Positions 4,644 through 12,951 of a stretch of DNA of 51,487 nucleotides are shown here, in pieces. This DNA comes from a virus. Numbering within the stretch: position 1 is the stretch's first letter; each line of letters starts with the position of its first letter. The notes below the pieces were generated by a model that saw only the letters and a program-made list of their open reading frames with translations, had not been told where the DNA came from and made no database searches. The position numbers and the translations under genes were made by a program. The DNA lies in the IMG/VR virus record IMGVR_UViG_3300042914_000565, positions 1-51,487 of that record; one strand, given 5' to 3'.

Positions 4644-6610
4644 TGACATTTATAGATACTCACCTATTCTCACCAGCATCAACTAATTACCTAACCAAAG
4701 GGCACTACACTGATGAAATAAAAAACTCTAAAAGATACTATGAGTTTTGGGATGAGGAAAAACACAGATGTTTGTACGGATACGAGGTAAATGGAGTCCA
4801 CATTACAGGGTTCCATTACTTTTATCTCAACTATTGTGTTATAGATAGAGTAGTAGATGTAGTAGATCCAGTAACTGGAGAAGAATACTCACAACGTGAG
4901 AGAACTTTCCCTGCATTTTATGATGGGGATTACGATTACTTTCAAGCAATAGAAAAAGCTAGGAAAACTAACAAGCATATTGTAGTACTTAAGGCTAGAC
5001 GTAAAGGTTATTCGTACAAAGCCGCAGCTATGCTAGCAAGAAACTACTACCATTTACGTAATTCTAAAAACTTTGTATTTGCATCAGATAAACAGTACTT
5101 AATTGGTGATGGTATCATGTCTAAAACATGGGATATCTTATCATTTATTGATGACAATACAGCTTGGACTCAACCTAGGATTAAAGATACAGATATGCAC
5201 AAGCAATCTGGGTACAAAAAGAACGTAAATGGTGCAGATGTAACGCTAGGTTTTAAATCTCAAATACTAGCAGTGAGTTTAAAAGATGATCCAGACAAAG
5301 TTCGTGGTAAAGCAGGTGAGTTAATCTTCTTTGAAGAAGCAGGATCCTTTACAGGTCTACTAAAAGCATGGGAAGTAGCTATGCCAACTATGAAACAAGG
5401 GTCTAAAACACTTGGAACTATGGTGGCGTTTGGTACTGGTGGAGAAGAAGGACCTGGATTTGAAGGTTTAGAAGAGTTATTTTATCATCCTGAAGCTTAT
5501 GATTGTCTTGCATTTGAAAATGAGTGGGATTCTGGAGCTATGGGTACTAACTGTGGATTCTTTCACCCTATTTACAAAAACTTAGATGGGTTTATTGACA
5601 AAGATGGGAATAGTGATACCAATACAGCTATAGAATTTGAACTTGAGCAGAGAGAAAAGAAGAAAAAAGGTAATGATGCTAAATCATTTGACCAATATGT
5701 AGCTGAACATGCTTTTACTCCACAAGAAGCTACTCTTCAAGTTACTGGAAATACCTTTGACGTTACATCACTCAAAGAACAGTACAATCGAGTGATAGCA
5801 AACAACTTAGATGCTATCGGAGTAGCAGGAGAGTTGTATTATAACTCTGAAGGGAAGATAGATTTCCGTGGTAACACTCCATTTAAACCAATTACTAAGT
5901 TCCCACATAGGAAAGATGATGATGTAACAGGTGCAGTAGTAGTGTATGAGCCTCCATTTAAGACAGACCAAGAGCAACTTACCCCAAAAAATATGTACAT
6001 AATTGGGCATGACCCTTATGCACAAGCTGGAACCTCTGGATCTTTGGGAGCAGCATACGTTATTAAAGTTCCTAATAACATGTCTAAGCCAGATGACTTA
6101 ATTGTAGCATCATATGTAGGAAGACCGCAGACTCAAGATGAATACAATAGAAATCTGTTTATGTTAGCAGAATACTATAACGCTAAAATAGGATTTGAGA
6201 ATGACCGAGGTGAAGTCATACCTTATGCTAAACGATTTAGAAAGCTACATCTTCTTCAAGAAGAGTTTGAGATGTTAGATAAACGAGATTTACGGAGTAA
6301 AACAGTTAAGAGGCAATATGGAATGCACATGACTGAGCAACGTAAGAACCAAGGAGAACTTTACATTAGAGACTGGCTTATTGATAGCAGAGGTGCTGAC
6401 GAAGAAGGAAACTTTACCCTTAACTTACATAAGATTTATGACCCAGCTTTATTGCAAGAGTTAATTAAATTTAATCGTAAAGGTAACTTTGACCGTGGTA
6501 TGGCATTAATGATAGCAATGTATCATATGCGAGAATTATACAACAAAGAAGTTTACATTCAAATTAACGATAACTCTAGTAATGACTGGTTCGATAAAAT
6601 ATACAAATAA
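4643..6610 (+). CDS. terL: Terminase large subunit (TerL), packaging ATPase and nuclease
   Basis: A 655-residue protein. The N-terminal ATPase has a divergent Walker A at residues 117-126 (KARRKGYSYK) and a Walker B with catalytic acid at 227-232 (LIFFEE), followed by a likely coupling motif near GTMVAFGTGGEEG. The C-terminal RNase H-like nuclease shows the first acidic site in IIGHDPY (Asp457) and a second in GFENDRG (Glu519/Asp521). It pumps DNA into the prohead through the portal and cuts the concatemer. Length and motifs match phage TerL proteins, and the following gene is the portal. It is the first long gene of the head block. Confidence 0.95.
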   Translation: MTFIDTHLFSPASTNYLTKGHYTDEIKNSKRYYEFWDEEKHRCLYGYEVNGVHITGFHYFYLNYCVIDRVVDVVDPVTGEEYSQRERTFPAFYDGDYDYFQAIEKARKTNKHIVVLKARRKGYSYKAAAMLARNYYHLRNSKNFVFASDKQYLIGDGIMSKTWDILSFIDDNTAWTQPRIKDTDMHKQSGYKKNVNGADVTLGFKSQILAVSLKDDPDKVRGKAGELIFFEEAGSFTGLLKAWEVAMPTMKQGSKTLGTMVAFGTGGEEGPGFEGLEELFYHPEAYDCLAFENEWDSGAMGTNCGFFHPIYKNLDGFIDKDGNSDTNTAIEFELEQREKKKKGNDAKSFDQYVAEHAFTPQEATLQVTGNTFDVTSLKEQYNRVIANNLDAIGVAGELYYNSEGKIDFRGNTPFKPITKFPHRKDDDVTGAVVVYEPPFKTDQEQLTPKNMYIIGHDPYAQAGTSGSLGAAYVIKVPNNMSKPDDLIVASYVGRPQTQDEYNRNLFMLAEYYNAKIGFENDRGEVIPYAKRFRKLHLLQEEFEMLDKRDLRSKTVKRQYGMHMTEQRKNQGELYIRDWLIDSRGADEEGNFTLNLHKIYDPALLQELIKFNRKGNFDRGMALMIAMYHMRELYNKEVYIQINDNSSNDWFDKIYK

Positions 6611-6624
6611 CCAAATAAATTACT

Positions 6625-6662
6625 TAATTTTGTATCTTTACTAAGAATTTAATTTAATTTTG
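6625..6662 (+). promoter_or_regulatory. Promoter-like double TAATTTTG before the portal gene
   Basis: TAATTTTG occurs twice, at 6625-6632 and 6655-6662, both exact matches to TAnnTTTG. The TTTG of the first could act as a -33 box for the second (22-base spacer, longer than usual). The second lies six bases before the portal ATG at 6669. This is one of the few intergenic gaps in the block. Confidence 0.45.
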
Positions 6663-6668
6663 TAATTA

Positions 6669-8879
6669 ATGTACGGACAAGCTCATATACCTAAACAAAG
6701 AGTTCCACTATCTCAAAAAGATGAGAAATGGAAAAAAGATTGTGTTGACGCATTTATTAACTTGTCAAAGTTTGGAATTAGTGAGCGTCGTGCGTACTTG
6801 CGATCTTTGTATGACTACTATAATGGAGTAATAGATGAAGAAGATTATAATTATGTACTTAAGCCTTACGGTAAAACTAGAAAGAATTTCCCGACTAAGC
6901 TTAGAAACTACCCAATCATTAAACCCATTATTGATTTACTTCTTGGAGAGAAATCTAAGCGTCCTTTAGAGTATTCAGTTACTGTACAGAATCCTGATGC
7001 TATAAGTCAGAAAGAAGAGCAGTTACAAAACCTACTTCTTAATAATATCCGTACACAATTCTTAAATGAATTGATTAAACAAGGACAAGTAGAAGGAGAG
7101 CAACAAGAGGTTCCGCTTCCTAAGCAAGTTCAAGAAGAATTCAATCGTTCTTACGTAGATTCACGTGCAATTAGAGGACAACATTCTTTGAATTATATTA
7201 TGAGTCAACAAGAGATTTATGATAAGTTTCAAAAGCAATGGTTTCACTTTTTGGTTGCAGGGGAGTGTTACTCTCACAAAGGAGTTAGACGTAACGAACC
7301 ATTTTACGAAGTTATTAATCCACTAGATGTTGACTTTGATAAAGACCCAGATATCGACTTTGTAGAAGATGGAGATTGGGCAATCATTAGAAAGTTCTCA
7401 CATGCTTCAACTATCATTGATGCTTATGGAGAGTTTTTATCTGATGAACAAATCCTAGAATTAGAATCTCCTACTCACACATCTGCAGAAGCCTATCTTT
7501 TGTATAGAGCAGAAGCAAGCGGTGCTGATGATAATATTTACCGTAACAGATTAATTGAAATCGTTACAGTTTACTGGAAATCAAGAAAAAGAATTGGTTT
7601 CCTAAGTTACATAGATCCCAATACGGGAACTCAAGAACTAAAAGAAGTTGATGAAACTTTCAAACTCACTAAAGAGATGAAAGAACAAATGCAAGCTTCT
7701 TTAGAATGGGAATGGGTTAACGAAGTATGGGAAGGAATTAGAATTGATAGAAGATTTTATATTAAGATGAATCCATTAGCTATTCAAAGAACTAGCATGG
7801 ATAATCCTTCTATTTGTAAGTTGCCAATTAATGGAAGAAAATACTCTGATATTAATTCGCAACCTATCTCTTTAGTTAGTCTTGGAATACCTTACCAACT
7901 CAACTACAATATTTACAAATACAGAATGGAATTAGCAATAGCCAGGTCAAAAGACATTATTGCTCAATTCGATATTAACATGATCCCTAAGAATTGGGAT
8001 ATGGATAAGTTCATGTACTTTGTAGAGGGTACAGGTATTGCTTGGGTGGATTATAACAAAGAGGGAATACAACTTTCTCCGCAACACCAATCTGTGTTGG
8101 ATATGTCAATTAAGACAATCTCACAATACCTTACCCTCTTAGAATCAATCATGGTTGAATGGGAGAAGTTAAGTGGTGTTAATAGACAACGTCAAGGTTC
8201 TATGGGAACCTATGAGGGGAAAGGAACATCTCAACAAGCCATTGTACAATCTTCACATATTACTGAAGATTTATTTAGAAAGTTCTCAAACTTTGAACAA
8301 CGTGAGTTGCAAGGTTTAATTGACTATTCTAAAATTGCTTGGATTAGCGGAAAAAAAGGAATGTTTGTAATGCCAGATAATACTTTAGCAGAATTAGATA
8401 TTGAAGGTATTGGACATTTAGAAACTGAATACGGAATCTTTGTATCTGATGGAGGTAAAGACGTAGAGAAATTGCAAGCAATTAGAGGATTTGCACAAGC
8501 TGCAGTTCAGAATGGTCTTCCAATGTCAGCTGCTATCTCTATCTTTGAAAGCGATAGTTTCCCACAAATTAAAGATAAGATTCGTCAAGCTGAAAAGGCT
8601 CAAGAAGAACTTAATAAAGCTCAACAGGAAGCACAGACTCAACAGCAACAACAGCAAATGCAAATTCAACAACAACAGATGGAACTTAATAATATTGATA
8701 AAGAAAAAGAACGTCAGTTGCAAATTGAACTTGCTCTTATCAGTGCTGAAGGAGATGATAAAAAGAATTCAGCTAGTTTAGAGAAAATGATGAAAGACTT
8801 TGAGATTAAGCAAAAACAACTTGAACTTAAAGAACAAGAAATTAATAATAAGTTAGCACAAAATAATACAGCAGAATAA
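6669..8879 (+). CDS. Portal protein
   Basis: A 736-residue protein directly after TerL, of the size expected for crAss-like portals. The N-terminal third is mixed alpha/beta (GISERRAYLRSLYDYYNGVIDEEDYNYVLKP is typical of the start). The middle includes the long stem-type helix region and a conserved-looking stretch SGVNRQRQGSMGTYEG (about 512-527). The C-terminus (about 640-736) is a glutamine-rich coiled coil, corresponding to the barrel region. Twelve copies form the ring at the capsid vertex through which DNA enters and leaves and on which the tail ring proteins dock. The gene overlaps the next by one base (TAATG). The assignment rests on position, length and these features together. Confidence 0.88.
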   Translation: MYGQAHIPKQRVPLSQKDEKWKKDCVDAFINLSKFGISERRAYLRSLYDYYNGVIDEEDYNYVLKPYGKTRKNFPTKLRNYPIIKPIIDLLLGEKSKRPLEYSVTVQNPDAISQKEEQLQNLLLNNIRTQFLNELIKQGQVEGEQQEVPLPKQVQEEFNRSYVDSRAIRGQHSLNYIMSQQEIYDKFQKQWFHFLVAGECYSHKGVRRNEPFYEVINPLDVDFDKDPDIDFVEDGDWAIIRKFSHASTIIDAYGEFLSDEQILELESPTHTSAEAYLLYRAEASGADDNIYRNRLIEIVTVYWKSRKRIGFLSYIDPNTGTQELKEVDETFKLTKEMKEQMQASLEWEWVNEVWEGIRIDRRFYIKMNPLAIQRTSMDNPSICKLPINGRKYSDINSQPISLVSLGIPYQLNYNIYKYRMELAIARSKDIIAQFDINMIPKNWDMDKFMYFVEGTGIAWVDYNKEGIQLSPQHQSVLDMSIKTISQYLTLLESIMVEWEKLSGVNRQRQGSMGTYEGKGTSQQAIVQSSHITEDLFRKFSNFEQRELQGLIDYSKIAWISGKKGMFVMPDNTLAELDIEGIGHLETEYGIFVSDGGKDVEKLQAIRGFAQAAVQNGLPMSAAISIFESDSFPQIKDKIRQAEKAQEELNKAQQEAQTQQQQQQMQIQQQQMELNNIDKEKERQLQIELALISAEGDDKKNSASLEKMMKDFEIKQKQLELKEQEINNKLAQNNTAE

Positions 8880-9370
8880 TGGCTAAGAAAGACTTAATGT
8901 CAAAATATCTTACTCCTCTAGATAGTTTAGAGAAGAACGGAACAGAAGTAATTAAAGACTTAGAAGCAGGATTTAGAGGTTCTGGAAGATTAGATACTTT
9001 AGTAGCTGAGTTAGCTTTAAGTATGCTAGAAGTTGCTAATAAAGTTCATCTTTTACATTGGGGAATGACTGGTCAAGGTTCTTATGCTGCACATCAAACT
9101 CTTGGTGACTTATATGACAGTTTACGAGGTAGAGCAGATGAAGTTGTAGAAAACTACCAAGGTATTGCAGAGACATTACTTACATTTATGGACTTTAATG
9201 TTAGTCCAAAATTTAAGGATGTAACTAACTGTTTAACTGCACTAGATACTTTAAAGAATAAAGTAGATGATCTTCAAAAAGAAAGTAAGTTTTCTGAATT
9301 CAATAACTTACTAGATGAGATTAAAGCAGACATTAATAAAGCAAAATATAAGTTGACTTTTTTGAAATAA
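8879..9370 (+). CDS. Dps/ferritin-like four-helix protein (DUF5856-type)
   Basis: A 163-residue helical protein. Residues about 46-100 (LALSMLEVANKVHLLHWGMTGQGSYAAHQTLGDLYDSL, split across two helices, then RADEVVENYQG) follow the pattern of Dps-like proteins: H-x-x-H-W in helix A, a later H, and D-E-x-x-E in helix B, the ligands used for metal binding in that fold. Phage proteins of the DUF5856 type show the same pattern and often lie near the portal gene. It may be a small head or connector component; iron binding or DNA protection is possible, since all ligand-type residues seem present. It starts on the portal stop codon. Confidence 0.65.
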   Translation: MAKKDLMSKYLTPLDSLEKNGTEVIKDLEAGFRGSGRLDTLVAELALSMLEVANKVHLLHWGMTGQGSYAAHQTLGDLYDSLRGRADEVVENYQGIAETLLTFMDFNVSPKFKDVTNCLTALDTLKNKVDDLQKESKFSEFNNLLDEIKADINKAKYKLTFLK

Positions 9371-9376
9371 AAGTAA

Positions 9377-11743
9377 ATGGATAATGCGACTAGAAGACAA
9401 TTGCTCGAACAAGCAAAACAAGTTGGATATACAGGAAGCATATTAGATGTATTCCAAAATCCACAAGTTCTAGATCAATTTGCTCAAGAGCAACAATCTC
9501 AACAACAAACACAAGTTCAGCAGCCTCAGCAGCAAATGCAAGTTGAGATGCCGACTCCTCCTGCTACAACTCCTAACTATAGAGTAGAACAACCTAGACA
9601 ATCTGAAGCTAAACCTTTAGTAATGTCTAACACTGAAGTTCCTATTCAGATTAGAAGAAATGGTGGGATAAAGTTTGACAATGGTGGGCCTAAAGATAAA
9701 GGTTGGAGAGAATATAAAACACCAACAGGTGAAAGTTTATATTTAGATCCTAGATTTAAAGATCAAAGATATTATGTAAATGAAAAAGGAGATCATATAA
9801 CTCCTAATCAAAACATGTCTTTATATGATGTTAATGAAAAAATATGGGAATCAGGAACATCATTACCTACTCTTAATATATCTCCTAGATATAAATATGA
9901 GCAACGTCCAGGTGCATTAGGCGCAATGGAAACTATTAGAGTTGATTTAGATAATAACTCTCAGCAAACAATATCTCCTGATGTAATGGCTACTAAAAGA
10001 GAGATGGATAGTTTTGCTAACTCTTTTAATCCTGCAGGTTTAGCTGTACAAGGTGTAAGTAATATGGCGCAAGGTAATATTGTAGAAGGCGCATTACAAA
10101 CTGCACTTAGTATTCCTGTTGTAGGGCAAGCTGTAGGTAAAGTAATTGGTGCTCCTTTTAAATTTATAGGTAATAAGTTAGCATCAACTTATGGTCCAGC
10201 GCTATCTGAAGTTGGTAGATTAGCAACTACAAAAACACCTTTAAGAAATGCTTATAATATTTTACCAAAAAGTACTAAACAACTACCTGGTTCTGGTAAT
10301 GTTAATGATGTAGTTAAGTTAGAATCTGAAATTTTAAAACCTAGATTTAACTTACAAAGAAGTTCATCTAAACCAAAAGATACTATGTTTAATAAAACAG
10401 AAGACCTTTCAGATGAAACATTTAACATAACAAAAACATTTAAGGGTAGGAGCGAAGAAGCTAAAACAATTCCAAGAAGTATAGATATAACAGGTAAATC
10501 TGGAAATTGGCAACTTAATAAAAACAATAATGGTACTTTTTCTTTTAGTGCTACTATGACTAATCCTGTTGAATCTGGTAGGGCTATGTTAAAGATGGAT
10601 AAGTTAATGCCTCCAAAACCTACCATACTAGAAGAAAAAAGTTATAGTCTTGACTCTTGGTTAAACCATGCAAAGTTAAAAAATAGACCTCATTGGTCTG
10701 GAGAATTTAATGGTTATATTCCTTTAAATCATAGTGCTGTACATAATAAAAGTTTGGCAAAATTTGTACCTGAAGCTACTATTGACTATAGTGTCTTTAA
10801 AAACCAAGTTGATGCAGAAGAAGCTTTACAAATAGTAAATAATTTAATTAAAAAACAAGGAGTTGCTCAAGAAGCTAAAATTTTAAAAACAGGAGATGCA
10901 TATCAAATTCAAATCCCTAATTTTAAATTAACTAGAGATTATAAAACTGGAGGAGTAATGTATAATTATGGAGGTATAACTGATCCTCCTTCTAAAACTT
11001 CAAACCCACAAATGCCTATAATTCAACAGCCTGCAGTATCTACAGCAATAGTTCCTACAGGAGCAGAATTATTTGCAAGAGATACTTCTTTACAATTAGC
11101 TGAAAAATTAAATACTTTACCAGAAGAACAACCTACAAAAGAATATTATCCTACAGATTCTTACATAAAACAATTAAGACTTCAAGAAAATGCAGGAAAA
11201 ACTGGGTATAAACAAGATAAATTTTATCCATATAATTCTGTAGAAGGAGGAACACCTACTATTGCTTATGGCCATAAACTTACAAAAGAAGAAGTAGCTA
11301 AAAAAATGTATCAAAATGGGCTTACCGAAGAAGAAGCTACTGCTTTATTAAAAAAAGATTTAGAAAGCCATGTTAATACAGCTCGTAGAACTTATAATAA
11401 AAAATATGGAGAAAATGCATTTAATTCTGTACCAGAAGATATGCAAAATTTATTAGTAGATTATTCTTATACAGGAACTGGTGTTAATGTTTTTCCTAAT
11501 TTTCATAATGCTATTTATAATTACAGTGTTGCAGATACTCCTGAAAAAAAATTACAAGCTCAGCAAGAGTTAATGAAAAATTATAAAAGGCATGTAAACG
11601 GAAAAGAATTATCTAGCAGAAATACATTTACAGAAAACATACTTAAAACTCTTCCAATTAAAAAATATGGAGGTAAAAAATGCTACACTTGTAACCAATC
11701 AAAATTACAAGTGCTATATAATAAAAGAAATTATAAAAAATAA
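9377..11743 (+). CDS. Multidomain virion protein with C-terminal T4-type muramidase
   Basis: A 788-residue protein. Residues 1-70 are Gln-rich and disordered. The middle (about 210-270) has Ala/Gly-rich helices (GNIVEGALQTALSIPVVGQAVG). Residues about 598-750 resemble phage lysozymes of family GH24: RLQENAG with Glu604 as the likely acid, TIAYGH with Thr628, and TEEEATALLKKDLE. The Asp of the usual E-D-T triad is not obvious; the place holds YNSVEGG. A domain like this in a head-gene context suggests a virion-carried enzyme that opens peptidoglycan during DNA entry, distinct from the 1010 endolysin. GG motifs (NGGIKF, YNYGG, KKYGG) recur at about 95, 531 and 764. The C-terminus has a CxxC (769-772). 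Confidence 0.7.
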   Translation: MDNATRRQLLEQAKQVGYTGSILDVFQNPQVLDQFAQEQQSQQQTQVQQPQQQMQVEMPTPPATTPNYRVEQPRQSEAKPLVMSNTEVPIQIRRNGGIKFDNGGPKDKGWREYKTPTGESLYLDPRFKDQRYYVNEKGDHITPNQNMSLYDVNEKIWESGTSLPTLNISPRYKYEQRPGALGAMETIRVDLDNNSQQTISPDVMATKREMDSFANSFNPAGLAVQGVSNMAQGNIVEGALQTALSIPVVGQAVGKVIGAPFKFIGNKLASTYGPALSEVGRLATTKTPLRNAYNILPKSTKQLPGSGNVNDVVKLESEILKPRFNLQRSSSKPKDTMFNKTEDLSDETFNITKTFKGRSEEAKTIPRSIDITGKSGNWQLNKNNNGTFSFSATMTNPVESGRAMLKMDKLMPPKPTILEEKSYSLDSWLNHAKLKNRPHWSGEFNGYIPLNHSAVHNKSLAKFVPEATIDYSVFKNQVDAEEALQIVNNLIKKQGVAQEAKILKTGDAYQIQIPNFKLTRDYKTGGVMYNYGGITDPPSKTSNPQMPIIQQPAVSTAIVPTGAELFARDTSLQLAEKLNTLPEEQPTKEYYPTDSYIKQLRLQENAGKTGYKQDKFYPYNSVEGGTPTIAYGHKLTKEEVAKKMYQNGLTEEEATALLKKDLESHVNTARRTYNKKYGENAFNSVPEDMQNLLVDYSYTGTGVNVFPNFHNAIYNYSVADTPEKKLQAQQELMKNYKRHVNGKELSSRNTFTENILKTLPIKKYGGKKCYTCNQSKLQVLYNKRNYKK

Positions 11744-11751
11744 TTACATAG

Positions 11752-11781
11752 TTTCTAATTAAAACCCTTAATATATCTTTG
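11752..11781 (+). promoter_or_regulatory. Promoter for the scaffold and capsid genes
   Basis: TTTC (11752-11755), an 18-base spacer and TATCTTTG (11774-11781). Spacing and -33 sequence are identical to the promoter before the GroES-like gene. The box ends four bases before the ATG at 11786, so RNA would be leaderless or nearly so. Confidence 0.6.
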
Positions 11782-11785
11782 TGAT

Positions 11786-12913
11786 ATGAGTAAACCAACA
11801 CTAAAATTTGAAGACATTTCTCTAGACGATGTTCTAGGGGATGGAATCGAACCAACTGGCGCAGACGAAGGCGTGAAAGGCGGTTCAGATCTAAAACTTG
11901 ATGAGAATCGAGATTTAGATAAAGATGACAAGAAACCAGTTAACGACCCATTAGATGACGAAGATGATACAGAAGATAATGAAGATAATAACAATGCTTC
12001 TGATGATGATTCTAATGATGACGATAATACTGATGATAACAGTGATAATGGCGGTAATGATAATGACAGTATTATCTCTTCTATTGCTAAATCACTTGGT
12101 TATGATGTGGAAAAAGAATATGCAGAAACCGAAGAAGGTTTAGCAGAATTCACTAAAGATATTGCACAAAATATTGCTGAAGAACAACTTGAAGGATTGT
12201 TTAAACAATTCCCAATGGTTCAAAAGCATTTAGATTTTGTAATGGCTGGTGGAGATCCTGAGAGATTCTTTGAAGCTTATAACCCAAGAACAAGTTTTGA
12301 ACACATGGAAATTGAGCAAGACGATAGTCGTACTCAAAAGTATATGATTAGTGAATTTTTGAGATCTAAAGGTCATGATGATGAGTTTATCAAAGACATG
12401 ATTAACGATTACGAAGATTCTGGTAAGTTGTATGATCGTGCTAAAGTTGCTCAGCGTAACCTTGCTACTATTCAAAAGCAAGAACGTGATGGAATGGTAC
12501 GTCAACAACAAGAAGCACAACAACGTGCTGCTGAAGAAAACGAAAGATTTTGGGAGGGAGTAGCAAACACAATTCAAGAAGGAAAAGAGTTTGCTGGTAT
12601 CCGTATTCCAGATCGTGAAAAAGCTAAATTCTTTGATTACATTTCTGAACCAGTTAATGATAACGGTCAGACTCGTAGAGATGTTGATTATTCTAAAGCT
12701 AACATAGAAGCTAAGTTGGCATTAGACTATTTGATGTACAAAGGATTTAACTTAAAAGATATTATTGATGTAAAAGCAAAGACTGCTAGCGCTTCTAGTT
12801 TAAGAGAAAGAGTTAAACAAAATGAAGAGCGAGTTAAGTCAATGCAGACTAACGATAGAAAAGGAAAGAAATTTGATGCAGATAATCTGGATCTAAAAGC
12901 ATTGTTTGGGTAA
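11786..12913 (+). CDS. Acidic, helical scaffolding-like protein
   Basis: A 375-residue protein just before the capsid gene. Residues about 45-95 are an almost pure Asp/Asn/Glu run with Ser and Gly, certainly disordered. The rest is helical and highly charged, with a Gln/Glu-rich coiled coil (about 205-255: ERDGMVRQQQEAQQRAAEE) and a basic C-terminus (ERVKSMQTNDRKGKKFD), as in scaffolding proteins whose basic helix binds the capsid protein. Phage scaffolds lie directly upstream of the major capsid gene, as here, and direct prohead assembly before leaving or being degraded. No protease domain is visible. A promoter box stands four bases before its ATG. Confidence 0.7.
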   Translation: MSKPTLKFEDISLDDVLGDGIEPTGADEGVKGGSDLKLDENRDLDKDDKKPVNDPLDDEDDTEDNEDNNNASDDDSNDDDNTDDNSDNGGNDNDSIISSIAKSLGYDVEKEYAETEEGLAEFTKDIAQNIAEEQLEGLFKQFPMVQKHLDFVMAGGDPERFFEAYNPRTSFEHMEIEQDDSRTQKYMISEFLRSKGHDDEFIKDMINDYEDSGKLYDRAKVAQRNLATIQKQERDGMVRQQQEAQQRAAEENERFWEGVANTIQEGKEFAGIRIPDREKAKFFDYISEPVNDNGQTRRDVDYSKANIEAKLALDYLMYKGFNLKDIIDVKAKTASASSLRERVKQNEERVKSMQTNDRKGKKFDADNLDLKALFG

Positions 12914-12951
12914 CCAGACAATATAACAATTAACTTTAAAAAAATATAATT

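Noticed and set aside
8491-8781. Second + frame in the portal C-terminus, and the matching antisense frame
   Set aside because: The CAA/CAG-rich coiled-coil sequence leaves all frames open; composition of the product is not protein-like.
11955-12143. Met/Ile-rich + frame inside the scaffold-like gene
   Set aside because: A frame-shifted reading of the GAT/AAT-rich acidic run; low complexity only.
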